From Caldilineaceae bacterium (GTDB lineage: Bacteria > Chloroflexota > Anaerolineae > Caldilineales > Caldilineaceae): a stretch of 19,224 nucleotides of DNA. The stretch covers positions 1 through 19,224 of the forward strand of contig JAPKMW010000148.1 in assembly GCA_026645575.1 (NCBI GenBank), in the 5' to 3' direction. Of the stretch, positions 7,967 to 15,437 are shown piece by piece (position 1 is the stretch's first letter; the number at the start of each line of letters is the position of its first letter). Under the pieces are notes generated by a model that saw nothing but the letters and a program-made list of their open reading frames with translations, was not told the DNA's origin and ran no database searches. A program made the translations under genes and the position numbers.

Positions 7967-9085
7967 TTACGGGTACAAATGGGGCTGTGCAGCTTTGATC
8001 CGCTTTACCACGTTGAAGGCTTCTTCGCTTTTGCCGAGGGCGAGCGCCCGCCCAATCACCCGTTTGGCTTCTGACCAGCGTTGCAAGTCACAGAGGGCAG
8101 CAGCGCGCGAGGTGAGCAAGGGAGCGTGAGAAAGCTGGGCAAATTCCTGCGTCTCAGCCAGCGCCTGTTGGGGTTTGCCACGCGCCCGCAAGGTAGCACA
8201 GAGAATTGCCAAGGCCGGCGGGTGACCGGGTATCAAGTCTAATACGCGACGGGCAAGCTGCTCGGCGCGGCTGTGTTGTGTTGCATCGCGTGCTTCTACC
8301 GCACGGCGCAGAAGTTCAACCGGATCAGCAATGGTTTGGTCCTCAGCGGCTAGGTAATCGGCCAGCAAGCCGTTCAATGCCTGGATGACAGCCGTGGGCG
8401 GCGTGACATACGATTTGTCGGACCAGGATTGACCATCCCAGATATAGACTTGGCCCCCGTATGGGATGTGTAATACTGCGCCAACTTGGCGGATTTCTAC
8501 GCCGGCTACTATGTGGTCAACTGGTAGTTTAGGCGGAAGGGTTATATCCTTTGGCGTATGAGAGGGACGCTCATTGGCGTTGTCGATTGGTGTAGGTTGC
8601 CAGCTGGTTGCCTTCTCGTAGGGAGTATCTGCGCGCAGTGGCTGCTGTTGAATCACTGATAAAGCCAGGTGACGGGCCTGATTATAGTCGGCCGGTGCGT
8701 TTTGCGCTTGCACCTCAATGGCTGTGAGTTCATGATTGCGACTAAGTTGGTAGAGTTCCTGCCAGAGGTCAGCATTAGACATGGGTTGGTTGTTCTGCTG
8801 CCAGTTGCGGGCATGCCAGCGGGGTAAACGGCCTTGAGTAATGGCATTGACTAATGATTGCGCAGGAGAGTAGAGAGTCACCTGGCAGGATTCTTTCAGT
8901 GCCGTCAGGCCGATGATCGCGGCCATGAGCGCCATCCGCTCGGTGGTGGTCCACCGATAGCCGGCAGAGAAAGTTTTGCGGTGGGCGTCGTAGGCGAGGG
9001 TTGCCGTGTACCCGCCGGGGCCAGGATCGGTTGGACAAGCGCCGGAGGTGTAGATTGTGATGGCTTTTGCTGTGACTGCATTCAT
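7967..9085 (-). CDS. Catalytically dead ribonuclease HI-like protein with TPR-like C-terminus
   Basis: A 372-residue protein. Residues 9-141 align by eye with bacterial RNase HI through GPGGY (22-26), KTFSAGY (37-43), RMxLMAAI (50-57), ALKExC (62-67) and DLWQ (106-109). The catalytic residues are all changed: by E. coli numbering D10 is Ser14, E48 is Ala52, D70 is Pro74, D134 is Arg138, and the catalytic His124 is Gln128. The fold is kept and the metal site lost, so it should bind rather than cut, perhaps RNA:DNA hybrid. A middle segment (about 190-240, with VYIWDGQSWSDK) is unassigned. From about 245 to the end there are helical TPR-like pairs (AEQLARRVLDLIPGHPPALA). It is the first gene of an operon with the NB-ARC/TPR gene 41 bases downstream. 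No strong ribosome site is seen, and an IS element ends 45 bases upstream of the start. Confidence 0.88.
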   Translation of the reverse strand: MNAVTAKAITIYTSGACPTDPGPGGYTATLAYDAHRKTFSAGYRWTTTERMALMAAIIGLTALKESCQVTLYSPAQSLVNAITQGRLPRWHARNWQQNNQPMSNADLWQELYQLSRNHELTAIEVQAQNAPADYNQARHLALSVIQQQPLRADTPYEKATSWQPTPIDNANERPSHTPKDITLPPKLPVDHIVAGVEIRQVGAVLHIPYGGQVYIWDGQSWSDKSYVTPPTAVIQALNGLLADYLAAEDQTIADPVELLRRAVEARDATQHSRAEQLARRVLDLIPGHPPALAILCATLRARGKPQQALAETQEFAQLSHAPLLTSRAAALCDLQRWSEAKRVIGRALALGKSEEAFNVVKRIKAAQPHLYP

Positions 9086-9130
9086 GGTTATACTTGTGAT
9101 CCTTGAGTTGCGTAATGATCACGAATTTCC

Positions 9131-9154
9131 GGTGCTCAACCGCTAATACTTTGA
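9131..9154 (+). repeat. Left terminal inverted repeat of the IS1-like element
   Basis: The inner 15 bases, CCGCTAATACTTTGA, match the right end perfectly; the outer nine (GGTGCTCAA) differ from it at two positions. Confidence 0.85.
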
Positions 9155-9210
9155 AATAGACAAAGGGTCGCCAATCTGCTAAATTTTGGGTATTGAGACC
9201 AAAGATAGCG

Positions 9211-9215
9211 AAAGG
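9211..9215 (+). promoter_or_regulatory. Ribosome binding site fixing the transposase start at 9223
   Basis: AAAGG (in AAAGGCGAG) is seven bases before the ATG at 9223. The longer reading would begin at a TTG at 9193 without a purine-rich site. Confidence 0.55.
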
Positions 9216-9222
9216 CGAGCCC

Positions 9223-10377
9223 ATGAGAAAGCCGAAAGAGTGGGGACAACCGTGCCCCAACCCGGCCTGTGCGTATTATAAACGAAAAGGCCTTGGCAAC
9301 GTCAAGTCGATAGCGACCTATGAAAGCCAAAGTGGGCAGCGACGGATCTTCCAATGCAAACTGTGCGAGGAACAGTTTGCGGAGACAAGGGAGACGGTCT
9401 TTTTTGATTTGCGCACGTCGGAAGAAAAGGTGATGATCGTGCTGAAGTGGTTGCTGTGTAAAGTGGAACTAACGGCCATCAGCTTTGCTATGGGCGTGAC
9501 AGAAGAAACATGCCTGGAATGGTTGGGCCGTGCATGGCAGAAAGCAGAAGAGATCAACCAGAACCTGCTGCGGGGGGTGAAGGTGACCCAGGTGGAGTTG
9601 GACGAATTGTGGAGTTTCGTCTTGCGCAAGCGGTCGGCTGATGCGCAAGTGGGTGGCGAAAGCCCTGAAGAAAGCAGCGACGGCCGTCAATGGGTGTGGG
9701 TGAGCTTTGCGCCAGAATTTCGCCTTCTGTTGGCCACTTATGTGGGACCACGTACTTTTCAGAGTGCGCTGAAGCTGATCCAGATGACCGCACTTGTGGT
9801 GCTGGGGGTGCCTGTTTTCTTCAGTGATGGGTTCAGTAGCTATCTGCCTGCCCTGATCGAGGTGTATCATCAATCGAAGACCTTTGCGCGTACGGGTAGA
9901 CGAGGTCGCCCCAAGAATCCAGTTAAAGAAGCTCATCCAGACCTGGTCTATGCTCAACTGGTCAAGGAAAAGCAGCAGGGTCGCCTCAAAAGTCTGACCA
10001 AGCGAGTCTGTTTGGGTGCCAAGCGCCTGGCCACCTTGGGATTGAAGATCAGCACCAGCTTCGTAGAACGGTTCAATCTGACACTGCGCCATGCTCTGGC
10101 CCCTCTCACCCGAAAGTGCCTGGGCTTCTGTAAAGATCGCACCCAACTGCGCCGCCGGGTTACCTTTTATCAGGCTTTCTACAATTTCGCCCGACCTCAT
10201 CAGAGTCTGCGTCTGCCCTTGCCTGACGTTGACCTCGCACAGATCCCTCGCTTTCAACGAAAGTGGCAACCACGCACTCCCGGCATGGCTGCCGGGTTGA
10301 CAGACCAGGTTTGGTCCTTCAGAGAGCTACTTACCGCCAAATTTGAGCCACTTCATTGTCAAAGTATTAGCGGATGA
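9223..10377 (+). CDS. IS1-like DDE transposase
   Basis: A 384-residue protein in a single frame, without the insA/insB frameshift of classical IS1. A zinc-binding segment has Cys pairs at C11/C16 and C45/C48 (CPNPAC, CKLC). A helix-turn-helix region follows at about 70-110. The likely catalytic triad is D127 (ELDELWSF), D202 (FFSDGFSSYL) and E282 (TSFVERFNLTLR); the last motif is the diagnostic IS1 VERxNLTLR signature. The C-terminus (TFYQAFYNFARPHQSLR) is typical of DDE transposases. It catalyses cut or copy of its own element. At 384 residues it is longer than the IS1 fusion transposase, so it belongs to a distinct subgroup, and IS1595-type is the alternative. The reading frame and triad are intact, so it may be active. 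Confidence 0.9.
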   Translation: MRKPKEWGQPCPNPACAYYKRKGLGNVKSIATYESQSGQRRIFQCKLCEEQFAETRETVFFDLRTSEEKVMIVLKWLLCKVELTAISFAMGVTEETCLEWLGRAWQKAEEINQNLLRGVKVTQVELDELWSFVLRKRSADAQVGGESPEESSDGRQWVWVSFAPEFRLLLATYVGPRTFQSALKLIQMTALVVLGVPVFFSDGFSSYLPALIEVYHQSKTFARTGRRGRPKNPVKEAHPDLVYAQLVKEKQQGRLKSLTKRVCLGAKRLATLGLKISTSFVERFNLTLRHALAPLTRKCLGFCKDRTQLRRRVTFYQAFYNFARPHQSLRLPLPDVDLAQIPRFQRKWQPRTPGMAAGLTDQVWSFRELLTAKFEPLHCQSISG

Positions 10378-10382
10378 GTACC
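10359..10382 (-). repeat. Right terminal inverted repeat of the IS1-like element
   Basis: Read on the minus strand it begins GGTACTCAT and continues CCGCTAATACTTTGA, matching the left end at 22 of 24 positions. The transposase TGA stop (10375-10377) lies within it. Confidence 0.85.
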
Positions 10383-10430
10383 CTGCATTTTCTTATGCTC
10401 AAAATCTCCCAACTCAAAATTTTACCTGTT

Positions 10431-10458
10431 TTGATCATATCTAATAGAGTTGAATTAT
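10431..10458 (+). promoter_or_regulatory. Weak candidate promoter for the large NACHT-like gene
   Basis: TTGATC at 10431-10436 and AATTAT at 10453-10458 are 16 bases apart in an AT-rich stretch, with four or so matches to consensus in each. An alternative -10 is TCTAAT at 10440-10445, but it lacks a good -35. The region lies between the IS right end and the start codon, so part of the original promoter may have been displaced. The ribosome site AGGAGG at 10470-10475 is strong. Confidence 0.25.
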
Positions 10459-10480
10459 GGCAAAGATGTAGGAGGAGAAT

Positions 10481-13400
10481 ATGTCTAACAATGGGGCTCG
10501 CAGCGTTGTCGTTGGACGGGATGTCATCGGCAGCATCATCAACACAGGCGATCACAACCAGTTCTTCATTGGACAATACGAAAGGTTGCAGGACGCGTAC
10601 ATCAAACCGTGGGAGGTCTTCGAGCGCACCAGCCGGCTGCCCTTCATCGGGCGAGAATGGCTGGTAGCCGAAATTGGTGCGTTTTTAGAGAAGAACGATC
10701 GTGGCTATTTTGTTCTGGAGGCCAGTGCTGGGCTCGGCAAGACTACATTTATGGCCTGGCTAGTTCGGCAATGCAGCTACATCCACCATTTCTGCGAGTT
10801 GAGCCCTGGCATCGAAGGTGTCAATGCTGGGCTACGCAACCTGGCATCACAGCTGGCGCTGGCTTATGATCTACGACCCGAAGGTGTCCTGCCTGAAGCT
10901 GCGTCCCGTCCGGATTACCTCTACGATCTACTCAGGGAAGCCTCTGAGAAGTGCGCTGGGGAACAGAAGATCGTGGTGGTGGTGGACGCACTGGACGAAT
11001 CAGGTATGCTGGGCAACCGGAACGTGATGGGGTTGCCCGAGGGACTGCCGGTGGGAGTCTACTTCTTAGTCTCGCAGCGCCCCGGTGCTGTGGTTCTAAA
11101 CGTTAAGGATCCTACCACTACACCGAGGTACTATTACCGGCTCGCTGCCGACAGTGATGAAAACCGGGCAGACATGCGCCTGTTCTTGGAACATACTTTC
11201 AGATTGCCAGAGGTAAATCGCGTACTCAGAGAAGGTGAACCCAAGTACAGGTTGGAGCAATTTGTTACAACGTTGATGGATAAGTGTGATGGTGTCTGGA
11301 TCTATCTATACTACGTCGTGCAAGAGATCGTACAAGGGGAGCGAAACGCGTTAGATCTGGCTGAACTGCCTAACGGCATGACGCAATATTACACTCGCTA
11401 CTGGCAAGGCTGGCGCGTTAAAGATGAAGAAAAATGGGATGAAATCTATCTTCCCATATTAACGACATTAGCAGCTGCTCAGGAATCTCTATCTTGCCAG
11501 CAGCTCTGTAGCTGGTCGAATGCAAAGATAACAGAAATCAAGTTGCGCCGACTGCTCGAAGAACGCTGGCGGCCGTTTTTAGTCGTTAACGAACAAGGGC
11601 AACAAACTCATTATCGTTTCTATCATGCAACTCTACGAAGTTTCTTTCATGGGGAGTTAGAGACAGATAAGCTCTCTCCGCTGGAACTCCAACTGTTAAA
11701 CGAAGTCGTCACTGAAACACGAACTCGCCATAGTCGCTTTGCAGATCATTATTTGAATGCTTGGGGTGGATTGGATGGAAACTTGATAGGACTGCGTGAT
11801 GAAAGCACCCGGGATAGTAACGATGGATATGGCGTGCGTTACCTGGCGGCGCACCTGGAAGGGTCAAGACGTATTGATGAGCTACACCAATTGCTGCGAT
11901 TCGAATGGGTATGGAACGAAGATATACCTTATACCCGTCACGGATGGAGAGGCTGGGTAGATACTCTAATCGGCAAGCAACCGACTTATCAACGTACCCA
12001 CTATCAGAATGTGTGGTATACAGTGCAGGAAGCCGTCAACCAGCTCGATGGATATTTATCCGACATCACGCGCGCTTGGCGGCTGGCTGAAAGTCGTATT
12101 TCTGGCACTGCTGAAACCAGCATTACGGGGAAAACTAACCCTAATGAAGCAGCCCGTAAATATGATCATATTGGGCTTCTATGCCGCTATGCTCTCGTAG
12201 TTGCTTCCATCAACAATCACGCCCAAAACATCCGATCAGGGCTTCTGGTCGAATTGGTCAAGAAAAAAGTTTGGAGTTATCAACAAGGGCTAGCAATTGC
12301 ACGACAAGCACCAATTCCAAGTCAACAAGTTGAGATGTTGACCGCTTTAGTACCCTACCTTTCAAAGCACGAACAATCGACTGTGGTTCATGAAGCGCTA
12401 GATCTGGCTCGAACTATCGAGAGTCAGCCTACATTCGACGCTGTGACTAAACTTGCTCCCTATCTCTCAGCAAGACAATTCAAAGAGCTGCTGTCGGACT
12501 CTGACTTCGAAAGCTGCATCTCCTACTACCCGACTCTGGCTAGACTTGTCCTGTATATGCCGGCGGAACAACTTGACGAAGCTGTCGCTAAAGCGCGATC
12601 TATTCGGGATGAAAACTCAAAAACGGATGCATTAACCCAATTGGCTATTCGTTTAGCCGAACTCCGAGAACCAGCAAAGGCGATATCAGCGATTTCCTCT
12701 ATTGATAACCCAGAGACCCGAGCGAACGCCTTGGCCAGCCTAACGCCCATGCTCTCTTCGGAGAGCCTCCAGAAGGTGTTCTTTGTGGCTCAGTCCAGTG
12801 AGTACCCTCGCGATGGCGTTCGAAAATGGGTCCTGGCCACTCTCGCTTCTTTAGTGGCTGAACGAGGAGAACCAGACCAGGCACTTTTGCTAGCTCATTC
12901 CATCGAAGGTGAGGACGAAAGAGCGTTTGTATTGGCCAAGCTTGTGTCCTATGTTTCCGCAAAACAGCAGCAGGATATTCTACATGAGGCTCTGCCGCAG
13001 ACTTTCGATAAGATGTCTCCGTATACTATTAACATTCGATATGACAAAGCAGAGATTTTAGCGAATCTAGCGCCCTATCTACCGTCAGAACAACTGGGCC
13101 ATCTTTTGCAGGAAGTTGTACAAACTATCTCCCCCAATTACAGCCACAAACAAGCGGCAATGCTTACCAAACTTGCACCCTATTTCTCTTCCGAGCAACT
13201 TCAAACGGTTCTCTCCATGGCCTCCTCCTATTCCAGGGAGGGTTACTACGGTTACCTCGTGTATATGGAGCTTGTGGAGACAATCGCCAAATCCTTTGCG
13301 CGTCATTTTTCGTCAGAACAGGTAGCAGAAATGATATCGCATACGAACTCCATTAACGATATCCCTTACTCCCGAATAAATGCTCTAGTAAGTCTGATGC

Positions 13401-15211
13401 CTTGCTTAGCTAAACTTGGAGAACTAGAACAAGCCCTATCGATAACCCATAGCATCCCATATCATTTCATCCGCGTGGAAATCTTGGGAAGTTTTGTTTC
13501 ACATCTCTCCTCTAAGCAGATTTATGAGATGCTATCACTAGTTCACTCCATTGAGAGCGAGAATGTCAAGAGGATAGCCGTTTGTCACCTTGCTCCTCGC
13601 TTGGCTGGCTTGGGGGAACTGGACAAAGCACTGTCGCTATTGCGTTCTACCGACTGGTGGCTACGGGAAGAAGCCCTGGCCGTTCTCGCACCCTATCTTT
13701 CACCAAAACATCTTCAAGAGGCTTTGTCAGCGGCCCTCAGTAGATGGCGCGACCCTTTGTCAAACGAGTTGTCGAAGGAGGATTATTCAAGTATCTCTTT
13801 TCTCCTTGTTCGTTTGGCTGAATTAGGAGAATCGCAACGAGCGATTTCAGCTATACGTTCGATCCGCGACAAAGATAATCAAGTCGAAATCCTGGCTAAA
13901 CTTGCACCTTATCTTTCGCTGGAGCAACTTCAAGAATCGTTGATAATCGCGCGTTCAATTGGAGATACCCACCATCGAGAACGCGCTTTGATCGATTTGG
14001 CACTTAGCTTAGGTAAATTGGGTGAATCAGAAAAAGCGACTTCGCTTGTGGATTCCATCACGATCAAAGAAGACCGCGAAAAGACTCTGGTCAAGCTTAT
14101 ACCCTATCTCTCTTCAAAACAATTACAAGAAGCAATACCGCTGACGCTCTCGCTCGCCGCTAACAACTTTCGAACAGAAGCTGTATTCAATTTGGCCCTT
14201 CGCCTGGCTGAATTGGGCCAAGCGGAGAAAGCACTATCTTTGGTTCACTCAGTTGAAGATAGCATGCCCAGGGATACTTTCATCAAGCTCCTAGCTCAAC
14301 TAGGAGAGTCTGACAAAGCACTTTCGCTGGCTCAATCCATTTACACTGGTAGCGACGACCGATTCGAGCGAGTAACCCTCCTAGTGGATCTTTTCCCCTA
14401 CATGAACTCAGAGGGCAGACAAACCATTCTAAACGAGGTTTTATCGATATTCTCAGGTTACTTTAACATTTATCCTAGATGGGTAAGAGATGCCCCAGTG
14501 AAACTGGCTTCTTATCTCGCTCATAATAATCAATTTGATCAGGTTTTCTCTTTAGCTAATGCTACCCGTGACGATTTCACTCGGGTAATGGTATGGGCTA
14601 AAAGCGGTGTCCATCCTTCGAAAGATCAAATACAGGCAGCGCTTATAGAGATTCGCGGATTTGACGAATACACACGTGCTGATTATACGCCCCTCCTCCT
14701 TCCCTTCCTTACCGTAGAAGAATGCCAAGCTGTTACGCATGAGATTTTATCAATTTTACCATCCTTGCCTGGCTATTATTCATCGTGGGTGGACATTTTA
14801 CCTATGCTCGTATCCTATCTTACACCAAAACAACTGCAAGAGCAGATCTCTGTAGCGCGCTCCTTCCCAGTAAACATACGAGTAAAAGCATTAGCTATTC
14901 TCGCTTCCTATCTGCCTTCAGAAGAAAGGCGGGAAATCCTAGAGGAGACGATTTCGCTGGTTTGTGCAATTGAAAAGAGCGCCGACCGGGCGAAAGCGCT
15001 GGCAATCCTCGTCCCCTATTTGACCGATCTTGATCCTGACGCCCTCTATCCACTCTGGTGCAAGCTATTGTCTGCTCTTTCTACTCGCACTAGGTCTGAT
15101 CTTTTGGCCGATTTGGCAACGTTGTCAAACTCAATAGCACATCTGGGTGGAGTATCTGCAATTGAGGAGACCATTAGCGCCATTCAAGATGTAAGCCGCT
15201 GGTGGCCATAA
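10481..15211 (+). CDS. Giant NACHT-like STAND NTPase with alpha-helical repeat superhelix
   Basis: A 1576-residue protein started by ATG five bases after AGGAGG. Residues 1-32 are a Gly/Val/Ile/Asn-rich leader (SVVVGRDVIGSIINTGDHNQ) ending at the YERLQDAYI segment that often opens such NTPases. Walker A is ASAGLGKT at 81-88, the first Gly being Ala. Walker B KIVVVVDALDES lies at about 163-174, and a sensor-like YFLVSQRPG at about 194-202. A winged-helix-type region contains HYRFYHATLRSFF near 375-387. Residues from about 617 to the end are some 28 units of about 34 residues, of two kinds: LAPYLSSEQLQEAL-like and LAELGESEKALSL-like. The N-terminal switch would be controlled by the repeat domain, which should form a long superhelix for ligand binding. 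There is no membrane segment and no effector domain. Its GC content is clearly lower than that of the left-edge STAND gene. The target is unknown. Confidence 0.92.
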   Translation: MSNNGARSVVVGRDVIGSIINTGDHNQFFIGQYERLQDAYIKPWEVFERTSRLPFIGREWLVAEIGAFLEKNDRGYFVLEASAGLGKTTFMAWLVRQCSYIHHFCELSPGIEGVNAGLRNLASQLALAYDLRPEGVLPEAASRPDYLYDLLREASEKCAGEQKIVVVVDALDESGMLGNRNVMGLPEGLPVGVYFLVSQRPGAVVLNVKDPTTTPRYYYRLAADSDENRADMRLFLEHTFRLPEVNRVLREGEPKYRLEQFVTTLMDKCDGVWIYLYYVVQEIVQGERNALDLAELPNGMTQYYTRYWQGWRVKDEEKWDEIYLPILTTLAAAQESLSCQQLCSWSNAKITEIKLRRLLEERWRPFLVVNEQGQQTHYRFYHATLRSFFHGELETDKLSPLELQLLNEVVTETRTRHSRFADHYLNAWGGLDGNLIGLRDESTRDSNDGYGVRYLAAHLEGSRRIDELHQLLRFEWVWNEDIPYTRHGWRGWVDTLIGKQPTYQRTHYQNVWYTVQEAVNQLDGYLSDITRAWRLAESRISGTAETSITGKTNPNEAARKYDHIGLLCRYALVVASINNHAQNIRSGLLVELVKKKVWSYQQGLAIARQAPIPSQQVEMLTALVPYLSKHEQSTVVHEALDLARTIESQPTFDAVTKLAPYLSARQFKELLSDSDFESCISYYPTLARLVLYMPAEQLDEAVAKARSIRDENSKTDALTQLAIRLAELREPAKAISAISSIDNPETRANALASLTPMLSSESLQKVFFVAQSSEYPRDGVRKWVLATLASLVAERGEPDQALLLAHSIEGEDERAFVLAKLVSYVSAKQQQDILHEALPQTFDKMSPYTINIRYDKAEILANLAPYLPSEQLGHLLQEVVQTISPNYSHKQAAMLTKLAPYFSSEQLQTVLSMASSYSREGYYGYLVYMELVETIAKSFARHFSSEQVAEMISHTNSINDIPYSRINALVSLMPCLAKLGELEQALSITHSIPYHFIRVEILGSFVSHLSSKQIYEMLSLVHSIESENVKRIAVCHLAPRLAGLGELDKALSLLRSTDWWLREEALAVLAPYLSPKHLQEALSAALSRWRDPLSNELSKEDYSSISFLLVRLAELGESQRAISAIRSIRDKDNQVEILAKLAPYLSLEQLQESLIIARSIGDTHHRERALIDLALSLGKLGESEKATSLVDSITIKEDREKTLVKLIPYLSSKQLQEAIPLTLSLAANNFRTEAVFNLALRLAELGQAEKALSLVHSVEDSMPRDTFIKLLAQLGESDKALSLAQSIYTGSDDRFERVTLLVDLFPYMNSEGRQTILNEVLSIFSGYFNIYPRWVRDAPVKLASYLAHNNQFDQVFSLANATRDDFTRVMVWAKSGVHPSKDQIQAALIEIRGFDEYTRADYTPLLLPFLTVEECQAVTHEILSILPSLPGYYSSWVDILPMLVSYLTPKQLQEQISVARSFPVNIRVKALAILASYLPSEERREILEETISLVCAIEKSADRAKALAILVPYLTDLDPDALYPLWCKLLSALSTRTRSDLLADLATLSNSIAHLGGVSAIEETISAIQDVSRWWP
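12328..15180 (+). repeat. About 28 degenerate helical repeats (HEAT/TPR-like) in the large NACHT-like gene
   Basis: Protein-level repeats of about 31-40 residues. Many units read L-A-x-L-x-P-Y-L-S-x-x-Q-L-Q-E-x-L, and others carry a TPR-like L-A-E-L-G-E-x-x-K-A-L-S-L-x-x-S-I. The spacing is irregular and the DNA is diverged, so unlike the left-edge TPR array this is an old expansion. The unit count is by eye. Confidence 0.75.
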
Positions 15212-15232
15212 TTAGAGATTATTTAAATTAAA

Positions 15233-15379
15233 TTGGTTCAACCGGATCTCAGGGAGTTGACATCGTAGCTCACACTTGAAGTGTAACAAGCCTGCTTCGG
15301 TGGAACCATGTCACTCGATAAGAGTGACCTACGATAGCCACCATTTCCTTGTCAACCCCCTGAATTCCGGTTGAGCCAA
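15233..15379. repeat. 147-bp inverted-repeat element with nested hairpins (MITE-like or structured RNA)
   Basis: The arms 15233-15261 and 15351-15379 pair at 25 of 29 positions without bulges; each contains CAACCGG or its complement. Inside, 15262-15273 pairs with 15324-15335 at 11 of 12 positions. The latter stretch overlaps a competing perfect hairpin, GTCACTC at 15310-15316 with GAGTGAC at 15322-15328. A short ACAC/GTGT hairpin occupies 15272-15284. There is no open reading frame of note and no T-run of a normal terminator. It lies just after the stop of the large NACHT-like gene and before the convergent AlbA_2 gene. It could be a non-autonomous mobile element, a bidirectional transcription barrier or an RNA element. 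Confidence 0.7.
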
Positions 15380-15437
15380 AATTTCTTAGAAGGATTCGGC
15401 TTTCTGATACAGCGAAGGACCGTTACATGACGATGGT

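Larger units (their letters stand above)
9131..10382 (+). mobile_element. IS1-like insertion sequence, complete
   Basis: A 1252-bp element bounded by 24-bp terminal inverted repeats (9131-9154 and 10359-10382) matching at 22 of 24 positions, both starting GGT. It carries one transposase gene read left to right, whose stop codon lies inside the right repeat. I find no target-site duplication: flanks GAATTTCC on the left and CTGCATTT on the right do not match. It sits between the divergent starts at 9085 and 10481. The element looks intact, so the insertion may be fairly recent, or the flanks may have rearranged. Confidence 0.85.

Noticed and set aside
9469..10269. 266-codon minus-strand ORF
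   Set aside because: It lies wholly inside the transposase gene, which has zinc-binding Cys, a DDE triad and a ribosome site.
9123..10390. Target-site duplication around the IS1-like element
   Set aside because: The eight bases on the left (GAATTTCC) and right (CTGCATTT) do not match, and small shifts of the ends do not help.
15236..15376. Integron attC site
   Set aside because: The end heptamers GTTCAAC and GTTGAGC fit RYYYAAC and GTTRRRY and the length of 141 bp is allowed. However, the arms pair without the extrahelical bases attC needs, the inner boxes are 13 bases away instead of 5-8, and no integrase or cassette is nearby.
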